The notes under the pieces were generated by a model. It did no database searches. It saw nothing but the letters and a program-made list of their open reading frames with translations, and was not told where the DNA came from. From Chryseobacterium sp. JV274 (GTDB lineage Bacteria; Bacteroidota; Bacteroidia; Flavobacteriales; Weeksellaceae): a stretch of 64,000 bases of DNA. This document shows positions 51,495-59,330 of this stretch, piece after piece. The DNA lies in assembly GCF_903969135.1 (NCBI RefSeq), contig NZ_LR824569.1, forward strand, positions 1,984,001 through 2,048,000, written 5' to 3'. How positions within the stretch are numbered: the stretch's first letter is position 1; the number at the start of each line of letters is the position of its first letter. The translations under genes were made by a program, and so were the position numbers.

Positions 51495-52070
51495 TTATTT
51501 GATGATCTGTCCTTTATAGTATTTCTCCAGGAAAAAGCCAAGATCTGCTCTGTATCCTATCCCAGAGGCTTCAAACTTCCAGCTTCCGTTTCTTTTGTAC
51601 AGCCTTCCGAACTCTACACCGGTTTCAATGGAGAAATCTTCATCCAGCTCATATTTTGCAATTTCCTGGTTTGAATGATTATCAACAACTCTGATATAAG
51701 AATTTCTTACCTGTCCGAAATTCTGTCTTCTTCTTTCAAAATCTTCTATGGTTACTACGAAAAGAATTTCTTCCACTCTTGAATCTACTTTATCAAGATC
51801 TATTACGATTGCTTCATCATCGTCACCATCACTGTTTTTACCATTGGGATCATCACCTGTATGGGTAAGTGCTCCGTCCGGAGAATTCAGGTTATTGTAA
51901 AAAACAAAATATTCTTCGCTTACTAATTTTCTGTCAGAATCAATCATGATTGCAGAAGCATCCAGGTCAAAATCGTAGCCGGTTCCTTCATTGGGATCCC
52001 AACCTAATCCAATCGTCATTTTCGTCAATCCTATATCGATTTTTTGTCCTTTCTGTAGATTAATTGCCAT
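51495..52070 (-). CDS. TerD-family protein
   Basis: A 191-residue TerD-domain protein with the standard features: MAINLQKGQKIDIGLTKMTI, LGWDPNEGTGYDFDLDASAI, then LTHTGDDPNGKNSDGDDDEA (acidic calcium site) and FGRLYKRNGSWKFEASGIGY. First gene of the Ter operon, with a strong promoter upstream. TerD proteins act in chemical-stress, phage and tellurite responses; the tellurite label itself is not shown here. Confidence 0.95.
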   Translation of the reverse strand: MAINLQKGQKIDIGLTKMTIGLGWDPNEGTGYDFDLDASAIMIDSDRKLVSEEYFVFYNNLNSPDGALTHTGDDPNGKNSDGDDDEAIVIDLDKVDSRVEEILFVVTIEDFERRRQNFGQVRNSYIRVVDNHSNQEIAKYELDEDFSIETGVEFGRLYKRNGSWKFEASGIGYRADLGFFLEKYYKGQIIK

Positions 52071-52127
52071 AGTGTTTTATATTATGATTATTTTCCGCAT
52101 TAAGATAGAAGTGATTTATGAATTGAC

Positions 52128-52158
52128 CAAATTTATTTAGTAAAAAATGATCTACAAA
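52128..52158 (-). promoter_or_regulatory. Ter operon promoter
   Basis: On the minus strand, TTTG (52155-52158), exactly 19 nt, TAAATTTG (52128-52135): a full match to the Bacteroidetes consensus. The leader would be about 50 nt to the start of the first terD. Confidence 0.65.
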
Positions 52159-52198
52159 GCCCAACTAAAGCTATTTAAGTCACAAATCGCCATAAAAA

Positions 52199-52224
52199 AA
52201 GGTTCAATTAAAAAATTGAACCTT
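52199..52224 (-). terminator. Terminator after the flippase-like gene
   Basis: AAGGTTCAATT pairs with AATTGAACCTT, and the A-run to the left supplies the U-tract for the minus-strand transcript. Confidence 0.75.
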
Positions 52225-52247
52225 GTATTGTTAAAAAGAATATTAAA

Positions 52248-53276
52248 TTAATTTTCAAACCCCTTATCCGAAACGGCAGCATTTCTTGCTTTGGCCAGCA
52301 TAGGAATAGAAATCAGTCCCATCACCAGCATAATAACAATCTGCAGCGGTAAAGAAATAAAGGAATAGGTCAATCCCATTTCACCCCCGAAGTCAGCACT
52401 TTTTCCTACTGATATAAAAAGAGCCATAAAACCATACTTCATGGCAAGGTTATAAGCTCCAATACCTCCACTGGCAGGAATAATCATTCCCAATGTTCCT
52501 ACTACAATAATAAAGAAACCGTCTGCAAAAGTAAATGCGGATGTTTCAGGAAGGGCAAAACAAACCAGGTAGGCAGCTAAATAATAACAAATCCAGATTC
52601 CTAATGTATAAAGGATAAATTTTCCTTTTTCTTTTAGTTTAAAGATGGAAGTTAATCCCTGAAAAATTCCATCAATAAAGTTGACAATTTTTCCTAAAAA
52701 CGGAATTCCTGAAAGTTTCTTCTTGAATACAAAAAATAAAACTGTTCCTACAATCAGAATTGAAAGGACCAGTAAAATCTTGTTAGGATTCATATTTATT
52801 CCGGAATTTTTGTAGAATGACAGAATTGCATCATATTTAAACAATAAAGTCAATCCTAAAAAACCTAGCATACATATAAGATCCACCACTCTTTCCAAAA
52901 TGATCGTTCCAAAAGATTTGTCCACAGGTACTTTTTCTACTCCATACAGAGCCGTAGCTCTTGCCACTTCGCCACTTCTCGGAATGGTAAGGTTCATCAG
53001 ATATCCAAATGATATTGACCAAAGAGAATTTGAATTTGAAATTTTGTATCCCATGGGTTCAAGCATCAGATTCCAACGAATTGCCCTAAACCAATAAGCA
53101 AGAAGGCCAAATACAGATGCAAACAGCACCCATAGGTAATTCGCTTTCGCCAGTGACTTCTGAATGACTTTAAAATCAAGCCCTCTTAAAGCAAGCCATA
53201 AAAAAAAGCCTGCAAAAGCAAGCGATATTACTATTGTTAATATTGATTTTACCGGACTTTTTGATGTTTTCTCCAT
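52248..53276 (-). CDS. UPF0104 / lysylphosphatidylglycerol-synthase-like membrane protein
   Basis: A 342-residue integral membrane protein with about eight helices (SILTIVISLAFAGFFLWLAL, VLFASVFGLLAYWFRAIRW, GFFIIVVGTLGMIIPASGGI and others). The pattern matches the MprF N-terminal flippase-like family: RAIRWNLML, NLTIPRSGEVARA and PASGGIGAYN. No aminoacyl-transferase domain follows, so it is the flippase half only. It probably moves a lipid. It follows panD by 3 nt on the same strand. Confidence 0.85.
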   Translation of the reverse strand: MEKTSKSPVKSILTIVISLAFAGFFLWLALRGLDFKVIQKSLAKANYLWVLFASVFGLLAYWFRAIRWNLMLEPMGYKISNSNSLWSISFGYLMNLTIPRSGEVARATALYGVEKVPVDKSFGTIILERVVDLICMLGFLGLTLLFKYDAILSFYKNSGINMNPNKILLVLSILIVGTVLFFVFKKKLSGIPFLGKIVNFIDGIFQGLTSIFKLKEKGKFILYTLGIWICYYLAAYLVCFALPETSAFTFADGFFIIVVGTLGMIIPASGGIGAYNLAMKYGFMALFISVGKSADFGGEMGLTYSFISLPLQIVIMLVMGLISIPMLAKARNAAVSDKGFEN

Positions 53277-53279
53277 GTC

Positions 53280-53630
53280 CTAGGTAAGAAGGTTTGTTTT
53301 TTCATCCGGGAAAACAATCTTCGGCTGAAAGTCTTTAGCCTCTTCCGGGGTCATCTGCGCATAAGCAATAACGATGATAATGTCATCTTTTTGTACTTTT
53401 CTTGCTGCAGGCCCATTCAGACATACTTCTCCGGATTTTCTTTTTCCTTTGATAACGTACGTATCAAAACGTTCTCCGTTGTTCACATTCACAATATAGA
53501 CCCTTTCTCCTACTACCAGACCGGCAGCTTCAATAAGATCTTCATCTATTGTTATACTTCCTATATAATTAAGGTCAGAGGCAGTTACTCTCACCCTATG
53601 AATCTTTGACTTGAAAACTTCTATTAGCAT
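53280..53630 (-). CDS. panD: Aspartate 1-decarboxylase proenzyme
   Basis: A 116-residue pyruvoyl enzyme making beta-alanine for pantothenate. The self-cleavage site is Gly24-Ser25 in NYIGSITID, and the active-site residues Arg and Tyr follow in [11 protein letters not shown] and NGPAARKV. Length fits (about 116-126). The start is fixed by the -7 box only 4 nt before ATG, so the mRNA is predicted to be leaderless. The flippase-like gene follows as the second gene. Confidence 0.95.
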   Translation of the reverse strand: MLIEVFKSKIHRVRVTASDLNYIGSITIDEDLIEAAGLVVGERVYIVNVNNGERFDTYVIKGKRKSGEVCLNGPAARKVQKDDIIIVIAYAQMTPEEAKDFQPKIVFPDEKTNLLT

Positions 53631-53634
53631 GGTG

Positions 53635-53642
53635 CAAATTTA
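53635..53642 (-). promoter_or_regulatory. panD -7 box, four bases before ATG
   Basis: TAAATTTG on the minus strand with its last base 5 nt from the first base of the start codon, predicting transcription starting at the ATG. Confidence 0.55.
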
Positions 53643-53965
53643 TTAATAAAAATTAATAAAACAGGTCTTTAGTATCATTTAAAAACTCCCACAAACACAA
53701 GGGTTTAATTTTATAAAACACAAGGATTCTGAGGATTACTTATAAATTTAATAATCATATGGTTAAAAAAATTAAATGTTTATACTTAATTTAGGATTTA
53801 ATAAATACAAGAAACAATATTAACTTTTTGCTAAAGTCAATAAGCATAAGCATTTGGCATGATTTTAGTAACGCGTAACGTAGATTTTCTGTGAAAAGTT
53901 GAATTATCATATTTCAACCAATTTCACCAAAAAGCAAAAAAATCTTACAAGTTTTAATAAAAAAA
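53643..53965. other. AT-rich intergenic region upstream of the HU gene
   Basis: About 320 nt with no frame worth calling, no strong hairpin and no recognised RNA. It separates the divergent panD and HU genes. Confidence 0.6.
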
Positions 53966-53995
53966 TTGCACAATTAGAAAATAGTATTATATTTG
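53966..53995 (+). promoter_or_regulatory. HU gene promoter
   Basis: TTG (53966-53968), 19 nt, TATATTTG (53988-53995): a strong consensus promoter, fitting the high expression of an HU protein. The leader is about 30 nt. Confidence 0.7.
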
Positions 53996-54029
53996 CTATA
54001 ATTACGAACTAACTTTAATATTAAAAATT

Positions 54030-54320
54030 ATGAACAAGTCTGAATTAATCGACGCAATCGCTAAAGATGCAGGTATCACTAAAGTTGCAGCAAAGGCTGC
54101 TTTAGAATCTTTCATTGGTAACGTAACTACTACTTTAAAGAAAAAAGATGGAAAAGTATCTTTAGTAGGTTTCGGTACTTTCTCAGTAGCTGAGAGAGCT
54201 GCTAGACAAGGGATTAACCCTGCAACTAAAAAACCGATCAAGATCGCTGCTAAAAAAGTTGCTAAATTTAAAGCTGGAGCTGATTTATCAAATGCAGTTT
54301 CAGGTGCTAAGAAAAAATAA
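54030..54320 (+). CDS. HU-family DNA-binding protein
   Basis: A 96-residue nucleoid protein. N-terminal helices (MNKSELIDAIAKDAGITKVA), then GKVSLVGFGTFSVAERAARQ and the DNA-intercalating arm with GINPATKKPIKI (Pro in NPATK), all canonical. Lys-rich C-terminus. Binds bent DNA without sequence specificity. Followed by a terminator. Confidence 0.95.
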   Translation: MNKSELIDAIAKDAGITKVAAKAALESFIGNVTTTLKKKDGKVSLVGFGTFSVAERAARQGINPATKKPIKIAAKKVAKFKAGADLSNAVSGAKKK

Positions 54321-54341
54321 TCATTCAGATTAAAAAAATTC

Positions 54342-54372
54342 AAGGGCTGTTTCTTAGAAACGGCCTTTTTTT
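54342..54372 (+). terminator. HU gene terminator
   Basis: GGCTGTTTC pairs with GAAACGGCC (one G-T), loop TTA, then a seven-T tract. About 22 nt after the stop codon. Confidence 0.85.
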
Positions 54373-54430
54373 GTATTCAATAAAGAAATTGAACCATTAA
54401 GCAATTTTAAGCGATTAAGAATTATTAAGT

Positions 54431-54480
54431 TGGCTAAAGCCACTTATTATTGATACAAATAAATAAGCGGGCTTTAGCCC
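54431..54480. repeat. GGCTAAAGCC inverted pair
   Basis: GGCTAAAGCC (54432-54441) and its reverse complement in GGGCTTTAGCCC (54469-54480) with matching CTTATT/AATAAG inner flanks. Same family as 3452-3465 and 46053-46064. Confidence 0.6.
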
Positions 54481-54566
54481 GCTTCTATTTGATATTACTA
54501 AGTGTATATTTTCAGGATGTCAGTATCATTAAAAAAAATTATTAACATCTGGCTTCTAAACTCTCA

Positions 54567-55208
54567 TTACGGTGCCAGTCTTGAAATTTTCCAATCCAGA
54601 TCTTCCAGCTGATAAATAATTCTGTCGTGAAGACGGTTGGGTCTGCCCTGCCAGAATTCAATCTCATAAGGTCTTGCCAGATATCCACCCCAATTGGAAG
54701 GTCTTGGAACTTCGGTATTTTCATATTCCTTTTCCAGCTCTTTTAATTTTCCTTCCAAAAACTCTCTGTTGGGAATCACCTGACTCTGCGGAGAAACTAC
54801 AGCTCCCAGCTGGCTCCCTTTCGGCCTTGAATGGAAATAACCATCACTTAAGTTTTCTGCCAGTTTTTCAAGATCTGCTTTGATGATGATCTGTCTTTCA
54901 AGATTAGGCCAGAAGAAATGCAGACATGCTTTATGATTGCTTTCTATTGCTTTTCCTTTTCGGCTGTCATAGTTGGTATAGAAAATAAAACCTTCATGGG
55001 TATATGCTTTAAGAAGGACCATTCTTGTTCTCGGACATCCATCTTCCTCTACTGTGGAAACAGCCATAGCATTGGATTCTGAGATCATCGGGCTCTCACT
55101 GGCCTCCAAAAACCAGTCTCTAAACTGCTCGATTGGATTTTGTTTTATCTCACTTTCAATAAGTTGGGATTTATCGTACACTTTTCTTTTGTCGTGCAGG
55201 TTTTCCAT
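54567..55208 (-). CDS. pdxH: Pyridoxine/pyridoxamine 5'-phosphate oxidase
   Basis: A 213-residue FMN enzyme making pyridoxal 5'-phosphate. Signature: RTRMVLLKAYTHEGFIFYTN (FMN site), KACLHFFWPNLERQIIIKAD, RPKGSQLGAVVSPQSQVI, and the C-terminal PRPSNWGGYLARPYEIEFWQ, followed by RPNRLHDR. All family motifs are intact. Divergent from the YqgE gene with 24 nt between start codons. Confidence 0.95.
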   Translation of the reverse strand: MENLHDKRKVYDKSQLIESEIKQNPIEQFRDWFLEASESPMISESNAMAVSTVEEDGCPRTRMVLLKAYTHEGFIFYTNYDSRKGKAIESNHKACLHFFWPNLERQIIIKADLEKLAENLSDGYFHSRPKGSQLGAVVSPQSQVIPNREFLEGKLKELEKEYENTEVPRPSNWGGYLARPYEIEFWQGRPNRLHDRIIYQLEDLDWKISRLAP

Positions 55209-55221
55209 AAATATTTTTTAT

Positions 55222-55254
55222 TAAATTTGAGTATGAATCACTCATACAAAGGTA
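55222..55254. promoter_or_regulatory. Two opposing -7 boxes at the pdxH / yqgE junction
   Basis: TAAATTTG (55222-55229, plus) ends three bases before the YqgE ATG. CAAAGGTA (55247-55254; TACCTTTG on minus) would drive pdxH and lies inside the YqgE coding region. Between them is an inverted repeat, GTATGA-ATCAC-TCATAC (55231-55247). The two transcripts would overlap at their 5' ends. Confidence 0.45.
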
Positions 55255-55781
55255 AAATATTAATCTCGACACCTGACATTTCCGGCGATATTTTTTCAAG
55301 ATCGGTAGTGTTGGTTGTTGAACATAATGAAAGTGGTGCATTTGGTTTGATACTGAATAAAAAGAACAGCCAGATGAGCAGCAAGTTCAAAGATTTTTTT
55401 GACTTTAAAATTGAGGTGTATGATGGAGGTCCGGTGGAAAACGACAAAGTGTTTTTTATTGTAAAAGGTAAAAGAGTTACTGAAATCTATACAGACATCG
55501 CAGATGAATATTATCTTACAGAAGATATCGAACGTATTATAAATGCTATTTTGAGCAGCGAACTGGATATTGAACACATCAAAATATTCTCAGGCTATTC
55601 CGGATGGTCGCCAGGCCAGCTTGATACCGAAGTTCAAAGAAAAATGTGGACGGTAGTGGATGTTTATAACCTTGACTATACGCTGCCCAATGACCAAAGT
55701 CTTTGGAAATCGATTATGCAGAACCTTGGGGGAGAATTTCTTCTTTGGGCCAATTCACCTGAAGATATTTCGCTGAATTAA
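55233..55781 (+). CDS. YqgE/AlgH-family protein
   Basis: A 182-residue YqgE protein. N-terminus YKGKILISTPDISGDIFSRS, then VEHNESGAFGLILNKK and GGPVENDKVFFI, ending near GYSGWSPGQLDTEV. These are the standard blocks. The fold is known from structures, but the biochemical role is unclear. Start at 55233 follows the -7 box by three bases, so the mRNA is probably leaderless. Confidence 0.93.
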   Translation: MNHSYKGKILISTPDISGDIFSRSVVLVVEHNESGAFGLILNKKNSQMSSKFKDFFDFKIEVYDGGPVENDKVFFIVKGKRVTEIYTDIADEYYLTEDIERIINAILSSELDIEHIKIFSGYSGWSPGQLDTEVQRKMWTVVDVYNLDYTLPNDQSLWKSIMQNLGGEFLLWANSPEDISLN

Positions 55782-55882
55782 GTACCATTTTCATGGCAAT
55801 CAGACAATTAACAAACTTTAAGATTCCTTTAACCAATTTTAAAGAAAGTTTTTCCGTTCTTTGAAAAACTAAAATCACTGAT

Positions 55883-56464
55883 ATGAAAGGTATTACATTA
55901 CTTGCTTTATCAATATTTTCTACCGCATTTTTATCATTTAGCCCAATTAACAAAAAATACATTGTCATAGATGCCGGTCATGGTGGAAATGATTTTGGGG
56001 CTACACATGGTGAAATTCGTGAAAAAAATATCTCATTAAGTGTTGCTAAGGAAATCCAGAAGATCAATGAAAGCCAGAATAAATATCAAATCGTTCTGAC
56101 AAGGGATTCTGACAGTTATCCTACTCTTTCCGAAAGAACAGATCAGATCAATAAACTTAATCCTGAAATGGTTATTTCACTCCATGTCAATACGTCTCCT
56201 GAAAAAGAGAGATCTGATAACGGATTTGAAGTGTATACTCAGAATTCTGATGTTTCAAAGGAATTAGCCGGAAAAATTTACAAGAAATTCAATGCCCGTA
56301 AAATATCGGAGAGTAATCTTCATATTTTAAGAGAAACGAAAGCACCTGCCGTATTGGTAGAACTTGGATTCATCAATAATTCTGAAAACAGAAATTATAT
56401 AACGAGTGAAAAAGGGCAAAAAGAAATCGCACAGAAATTTGTTGAAATCATCAACGAATACTAA
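55883..56464 (+). CDS. N-acetylmuramoyl-L-alanine amidase (AmiC type)
   Basis: A 193-residue zinc amidase cutting the amide between MurNAc and L-Ala in peptidoglycan. N-terminal signal (MKGITLLALSIFSTAFLSFS). Zinc ligands are H in IDAGHGGNDFG, E in IREKNISLSVAKE, H in VISLHVNTSP; catalytic E in VLVELGFINNSEN near the end. Amidase_3 domain only, without the AMIN domain. Likely exported to the periplasm. Confidence 0.92.
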   Translation: MKGITLLALSIFSTAFLSFSPINKKYIVIDAGHGGNDFGATHGEIREKNISLSVAKEIQKINESQNKYQIVLTRDSDSYPTLSERTDQINKLNPEMVISLHVNTSPEKERSDNGFEVYTQNSDVSKELAGKIYKKFNARKISESNLHILRETKAPAVLVELGFINNSENRNYITSEKGQKEIAQKFVEIINEY

Positions 56465-56500
56465 ATAAAAAAAAACAATTTCTGATTTAATCAGAATAAA

Positions 56501-56540
56501 ACCCGGTAAAGGACTTCTGGAACTTTGTTGTTTACCGGGT
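56501..56540. terminator. Terminator between converging genes
   Basis: ACCCGGTAAA (56501-56510) pairs perfectly with TTTACCGGGT (56531-56540), loop of 20 nt. A smaller hairpin, TCTGAT-TTA-ATCAGA, is at 56481-56495. They lie between the converging amidase and aminotransferase genes. Confidence 0.6.
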
Positions 56541-56550
56541 TTGTCAATTT

Positions 56551-57366
56551 TTATTGATTAAAACTTTTCTTCCAGCTTTCTACCAATTCTGAGAAACGGG
56601 AGTTTTCAAAAGTCTTATTTCTTATCTTAGCTACAGAAAATATACCTTTCTCTTCAGAAATCATTAAAATCTCTTCAGCTTTCTGAGACTCGAATGCAAT
56701 AATCTCGTGTTCCTGAATATCAGCAAGGTTATTTTTATGTAAAAAAGTAACAAAATTTTCCATCAAAGGAGAAATGTAAGCTCCTTCAGTCTGCTTTGGC
56801 ACTTTGATAATGTCACCTTCTAAAAAAAGAAGATTTCCGGCAGTAGTACGTGCTATTCTTTTATTTGGATTCAGAAGAATAACGTCATCAAGGTCATTTT
56901 CCTGAGCATAGATCGCTCCGTAGATATTTTCCGGACAGTGAACCCTGATATTGCTCAGAAGGTTGTTATTAACGTTAATTTCTTTAATCAGATCCAATTC
57001 TAAAGGTCTTTCATGAACTGCCAGTATATCTGTCATTTCTGAAATTTCGTAAAAATAGGAAACAGAAGATTTTGCCAATGTTACGCCGTCATTATTCCTG
57101 AACACCTGGAAATTGATAATTCCGTTCTTTACTCCTTTACTTTCAATAATTTCTTTTTGAAAAAGTGTCTGGAAAAATTCCAGGGTGTAAGTCAGAGGAA
57201 TATTCATTCTCATCTTTCTCATGGAAGCCATCAGGAAAAAATAGCATTCTTCGTCCATGATCAATCCACCATTTCTTACAAAGAAAGAAACTTTCACTGA
57301 GTCGCCCCAAAGGAAGGCTCTGTTCTTTACATTTAACTCGTCTGATGTAAAATATTGATTTTCCAA
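56551..57366 (-). CDS. Class IV aminotransferase-like protein, lysine possibly missing
   Basis: A 271-residue fold-type-IV PLP protein resembling BCAT, D-amino-acid transaminase or aminodeoxychorismate lyase. The domain order is recognisable: ILLNPNKRIARTTAGNLLFL corresponds to the usual LLLD.xGxVxExxxSNIF, and IIAFESQKAEEILMIS to the C-terminal block. In this family a catalytic Lys precedes the helix NYLxN; here that stretch reads IRVHCPEN, with no Lys. Activity is uncertain; the protein could be a divergent or non-catalytic member. Assigned by fold. Confidence 0.75.
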   Translation of the reverse strand: MENQYFTSDELNVKNRAFLWGDSVKVSFFVRNGGLIMDEECYFFLMASMRKMRMNIPLTYTLEFFQTLFQKEIIESKGVKNGIINFQVFRNNDGVTLAKSSVSYFYEISEMTDILAVHERPLELDLIKEINVNNNLLSNIRVHCPENIYGAIYAQENDLDDVILLNPNKRIARTTAGNLLFLEGDIIKVPKQTEGAYISPLMENFVTFLHKNNLADIQEHEIIAFESQKAEEILMISEEKGIFSVAKIRNKTFENSRFSELVESWKKSFNQ

Positions 57367-57444
57367 TTTTTGATGTGATTTATTTACAAAAAAATAATGA
57401 ACGATAAATCGTTCATCAGTTTTATCATTTAATATAGCCCGGTA

Positions 57445-57831
57445 TTATGCCGCACCCAGTTTTATTCTCAGGTTCTCAATAAGATTTTCCCAATACATTG
57501 CATTTTCCTCTTCATCACCTTCTTCACAGAAATCTGTAATATTTAAAGCCAGATCTTCTGTAATATCATCAATTGTGATAGTCATTTCAAAGAAATTTTT
57601 TGTTCCTTCATCTTCTTCCCATCTGAAACGCACGAAACCTTCAGGCTTATATCTGATCAAAGTAGCCTTCTCAGCAGGGCCTCCACCCCAGCTAAAAAAG
57701 AAATCATCGCCTTTCTCTGTTACCTCATCCGCAAACCATTCAGACAATCCTTCTGCAGTCGCCAGATATTCATATAAAATCTCTGATAAACAGTGCATTG
57801 GAAATTCGTAATGGACTTTATGTTTCGCCAT
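57445..57831 (-). CDS. START-like (AHSA1/SRPBCC) protein
   Basis: A 128-residue protein with the START-like fold: HKVHYEFPMHCLSEILYEYL, GLSEWFADEVTEKGDDFFFS and GFVRFRWEEDEGTKN, ending in an acidic FCEEGDEEENAMYWENLI helix. Related to a Bacteroidetes START-like family. Possibly binds a lipid or another protein. Monocistronic. Confidence 0.8.
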   Translation of the reverse strand: MAKHKVHYEFPMHCLSEILYEYLATAEGLSEWFADEVTEKGDDFFFSWGGGPAEKATLIRYKPEGFVRFRWEEDEGTKNFFEMTITIDDITEDLALNITDFCEEGDEEENAMYWENLIENLRIKLGAA

Positions 57832-57988
57832 ATAATCTTTGTTTTATCGTCCCGCAATATATAAATTAATTTTTTTATTACGCAAAAAAACAATTACTTT
57901 TTTAAAGAATCGGTATGATATTTATCAGAGGATTTAAATCCTTATTCCATTAATTTTTACTGGCTAAAATTGTCATGTAAAGCATAAA

Positions 57989-58015
57989 AAAATCTCTCCT
58001 TTCCGGAGAGATTTT
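57989..58015 (-). terminator. Terminator after the class III aminotransferase gene
   Basis: AAAATCTCTCC pairs with GGAGAGATTTT, loop TTTCC. A-run on the left acts as the U-tract for the minus-strand transcript. Confidence 0.8.
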
Positions 58016-58019
58016 ATCT

Positions 58020-59201
58020 TTAATTTTCGTTCAGTATATCAAGAATAATCTGACATCCTTCTCTGATTTCATTTTCAGATAATGTAAGAGGTGGTGAGAT
58101 TCTCAGGTATTCATTTCTGTACAGCTGCCAGAAAACAACAAGTCCGTTTTCCATACATTTTTTGGCCACTTCCAGTGTATATTCTGGAGTTCCGAGATTC
58201 ACGGCAAGCATTAAGCCTTTACCATTAATATTTTTAATTTTAGGATGAACTAAAAGTTCTCTGAACAATTTTTCTTTTTTTTCCACTTCATTCATAAGCC
58301 CGCTGTCCAGCACTTCCTTTAAAGTAGCGTAACTTGCCGCTGCAATCAATGGATTTCCGCCAAAAGTAGTAATATGCCCAAGCTTTGGTGAATGTGATAA
58401 GCTTTCCATAATTTCTCTGGAACTCATAAAAGCTCCTACAGGAACTCCTCCTCCCATTCCTTTCCCCATCACCAGGATATCAGGAACGATTCCAAAGTGT
58501 TCGAAAGAAAATAGTTTCCCTGTTCTTCCAAATCCGGGTTGAATTTCATCTAAAATCAAAAGAGCACCTACGTCTTCACATCTTCTCTTCAGTTTGATCA
58601 GATAGTCGTTAGCAGGAACCAGAAATCCAGCGGCTCCCTGAATGGTTTCAAGGATGACACATGCTGTTTTCTCAGTAATCTTATCGAAATCTTTTTCATT
58701 ATTAAATTCAATGAAAGAAACCATCGGTAATAAGGGACGGAATTCTCTTTTATGAGTTTCATTTCCTGAAACACTCAAAGCACCATGGGTATTTCCGTGA
58801 TACGAGTCTTTAAAGGAAACAATTTCTTCTCTGCCTGTATATCGTTTTGCCAGCTTCAAGCTTCCATCAATAGCCTCAGCACCACTGTTTACAAGATAGG
58901 TAACTTCTAATGGATCCGGAGTAGCTTCCGCCAGCAGTCTGCATAGCGCTATAGGTTTTTCCTGCGCATATTCTCCATACACCATTACATGAAGGTATTT
59001 ATCTGCCTGTTCTTTGATTGCATTCACAATCTTAGGATGTGAATGCCCCAGCGTATTGGCAGAAACTCCTGCTACAAAGTCAAGATATCTTTTCCCGTCT
59101 GTACCATAAATATAGCTTCCTTCTGCTTTTTCAACTTCAAAACCTGCAGCAAATTTTGTGGTTTGAGCCTGATATATAAAAAAATCTTTTTGCATTTCCA
59201 T
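58020..59201 (-). CDS. Class III aminotransferase (ornithine/acetylornithine/GABA type)
   Basis: A 393-residue PLP enzyme of fold type I. PLP-site motif VILETIQGAAGFLVP, LLILDEIQPGFGRTGKLF (Asp binds the pyridine N), and the catalytic Lys in ILVMGKGMGGGVPVGAF (about residue 245). Long relatives act on ornithine, acetylornithine or GABA; the exact substrate cannot be decided here. The start at 59201 (MEMQKDFFIYQ) is used since the domain begins there; a longer frame to 59291 has no domain content. Confidence 0.9.
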   Translation of the reverse strand: MEMQKDFFIYQAQTTKFAAGFEVEKAEGSYIYGTDGKRYLDFVAGVSANTLGHSHPKIVNAIKEQADKYLHVMVYGEYAQEKPIALCRLLAEATPDPLEVTYLVNSGAEAIDGSLKLAKRYTGREEIVSFKDSYHGNTHGALSVSGNETHKREFRPLLPMVSFIEFNNEKDFDKITEKTACVILETIQGAAGFLVPANDYLIKLKRRCEDVGALLILDEIQPGFGRTGKLFSFEHFGIVPDILVMGKGMGGGVPVGAFMSSREIMESLSHSPKLGHITTFGGNPLIAAASYATLKEVLDSGLMNEVEKKEKLFRELLVHPKIKNINGKGLMLAVNLGTPEYTLEVAKKCMENGLVVFWQLYRNEYLRISPPLTLSENEIREGCQIILDILNEN

Positions 59202-59330
59202 TGTCTCCAAAATTTCAGCAAAGCTATAAAAGATTCGGCACATGCAGAAATTATCCGACTTTAATAAAAAAATTACCCCTGAGCATGTCAAGGGTAATGG
59301 ATTATCAATATTAAAAAGTTCTGACTGTTC

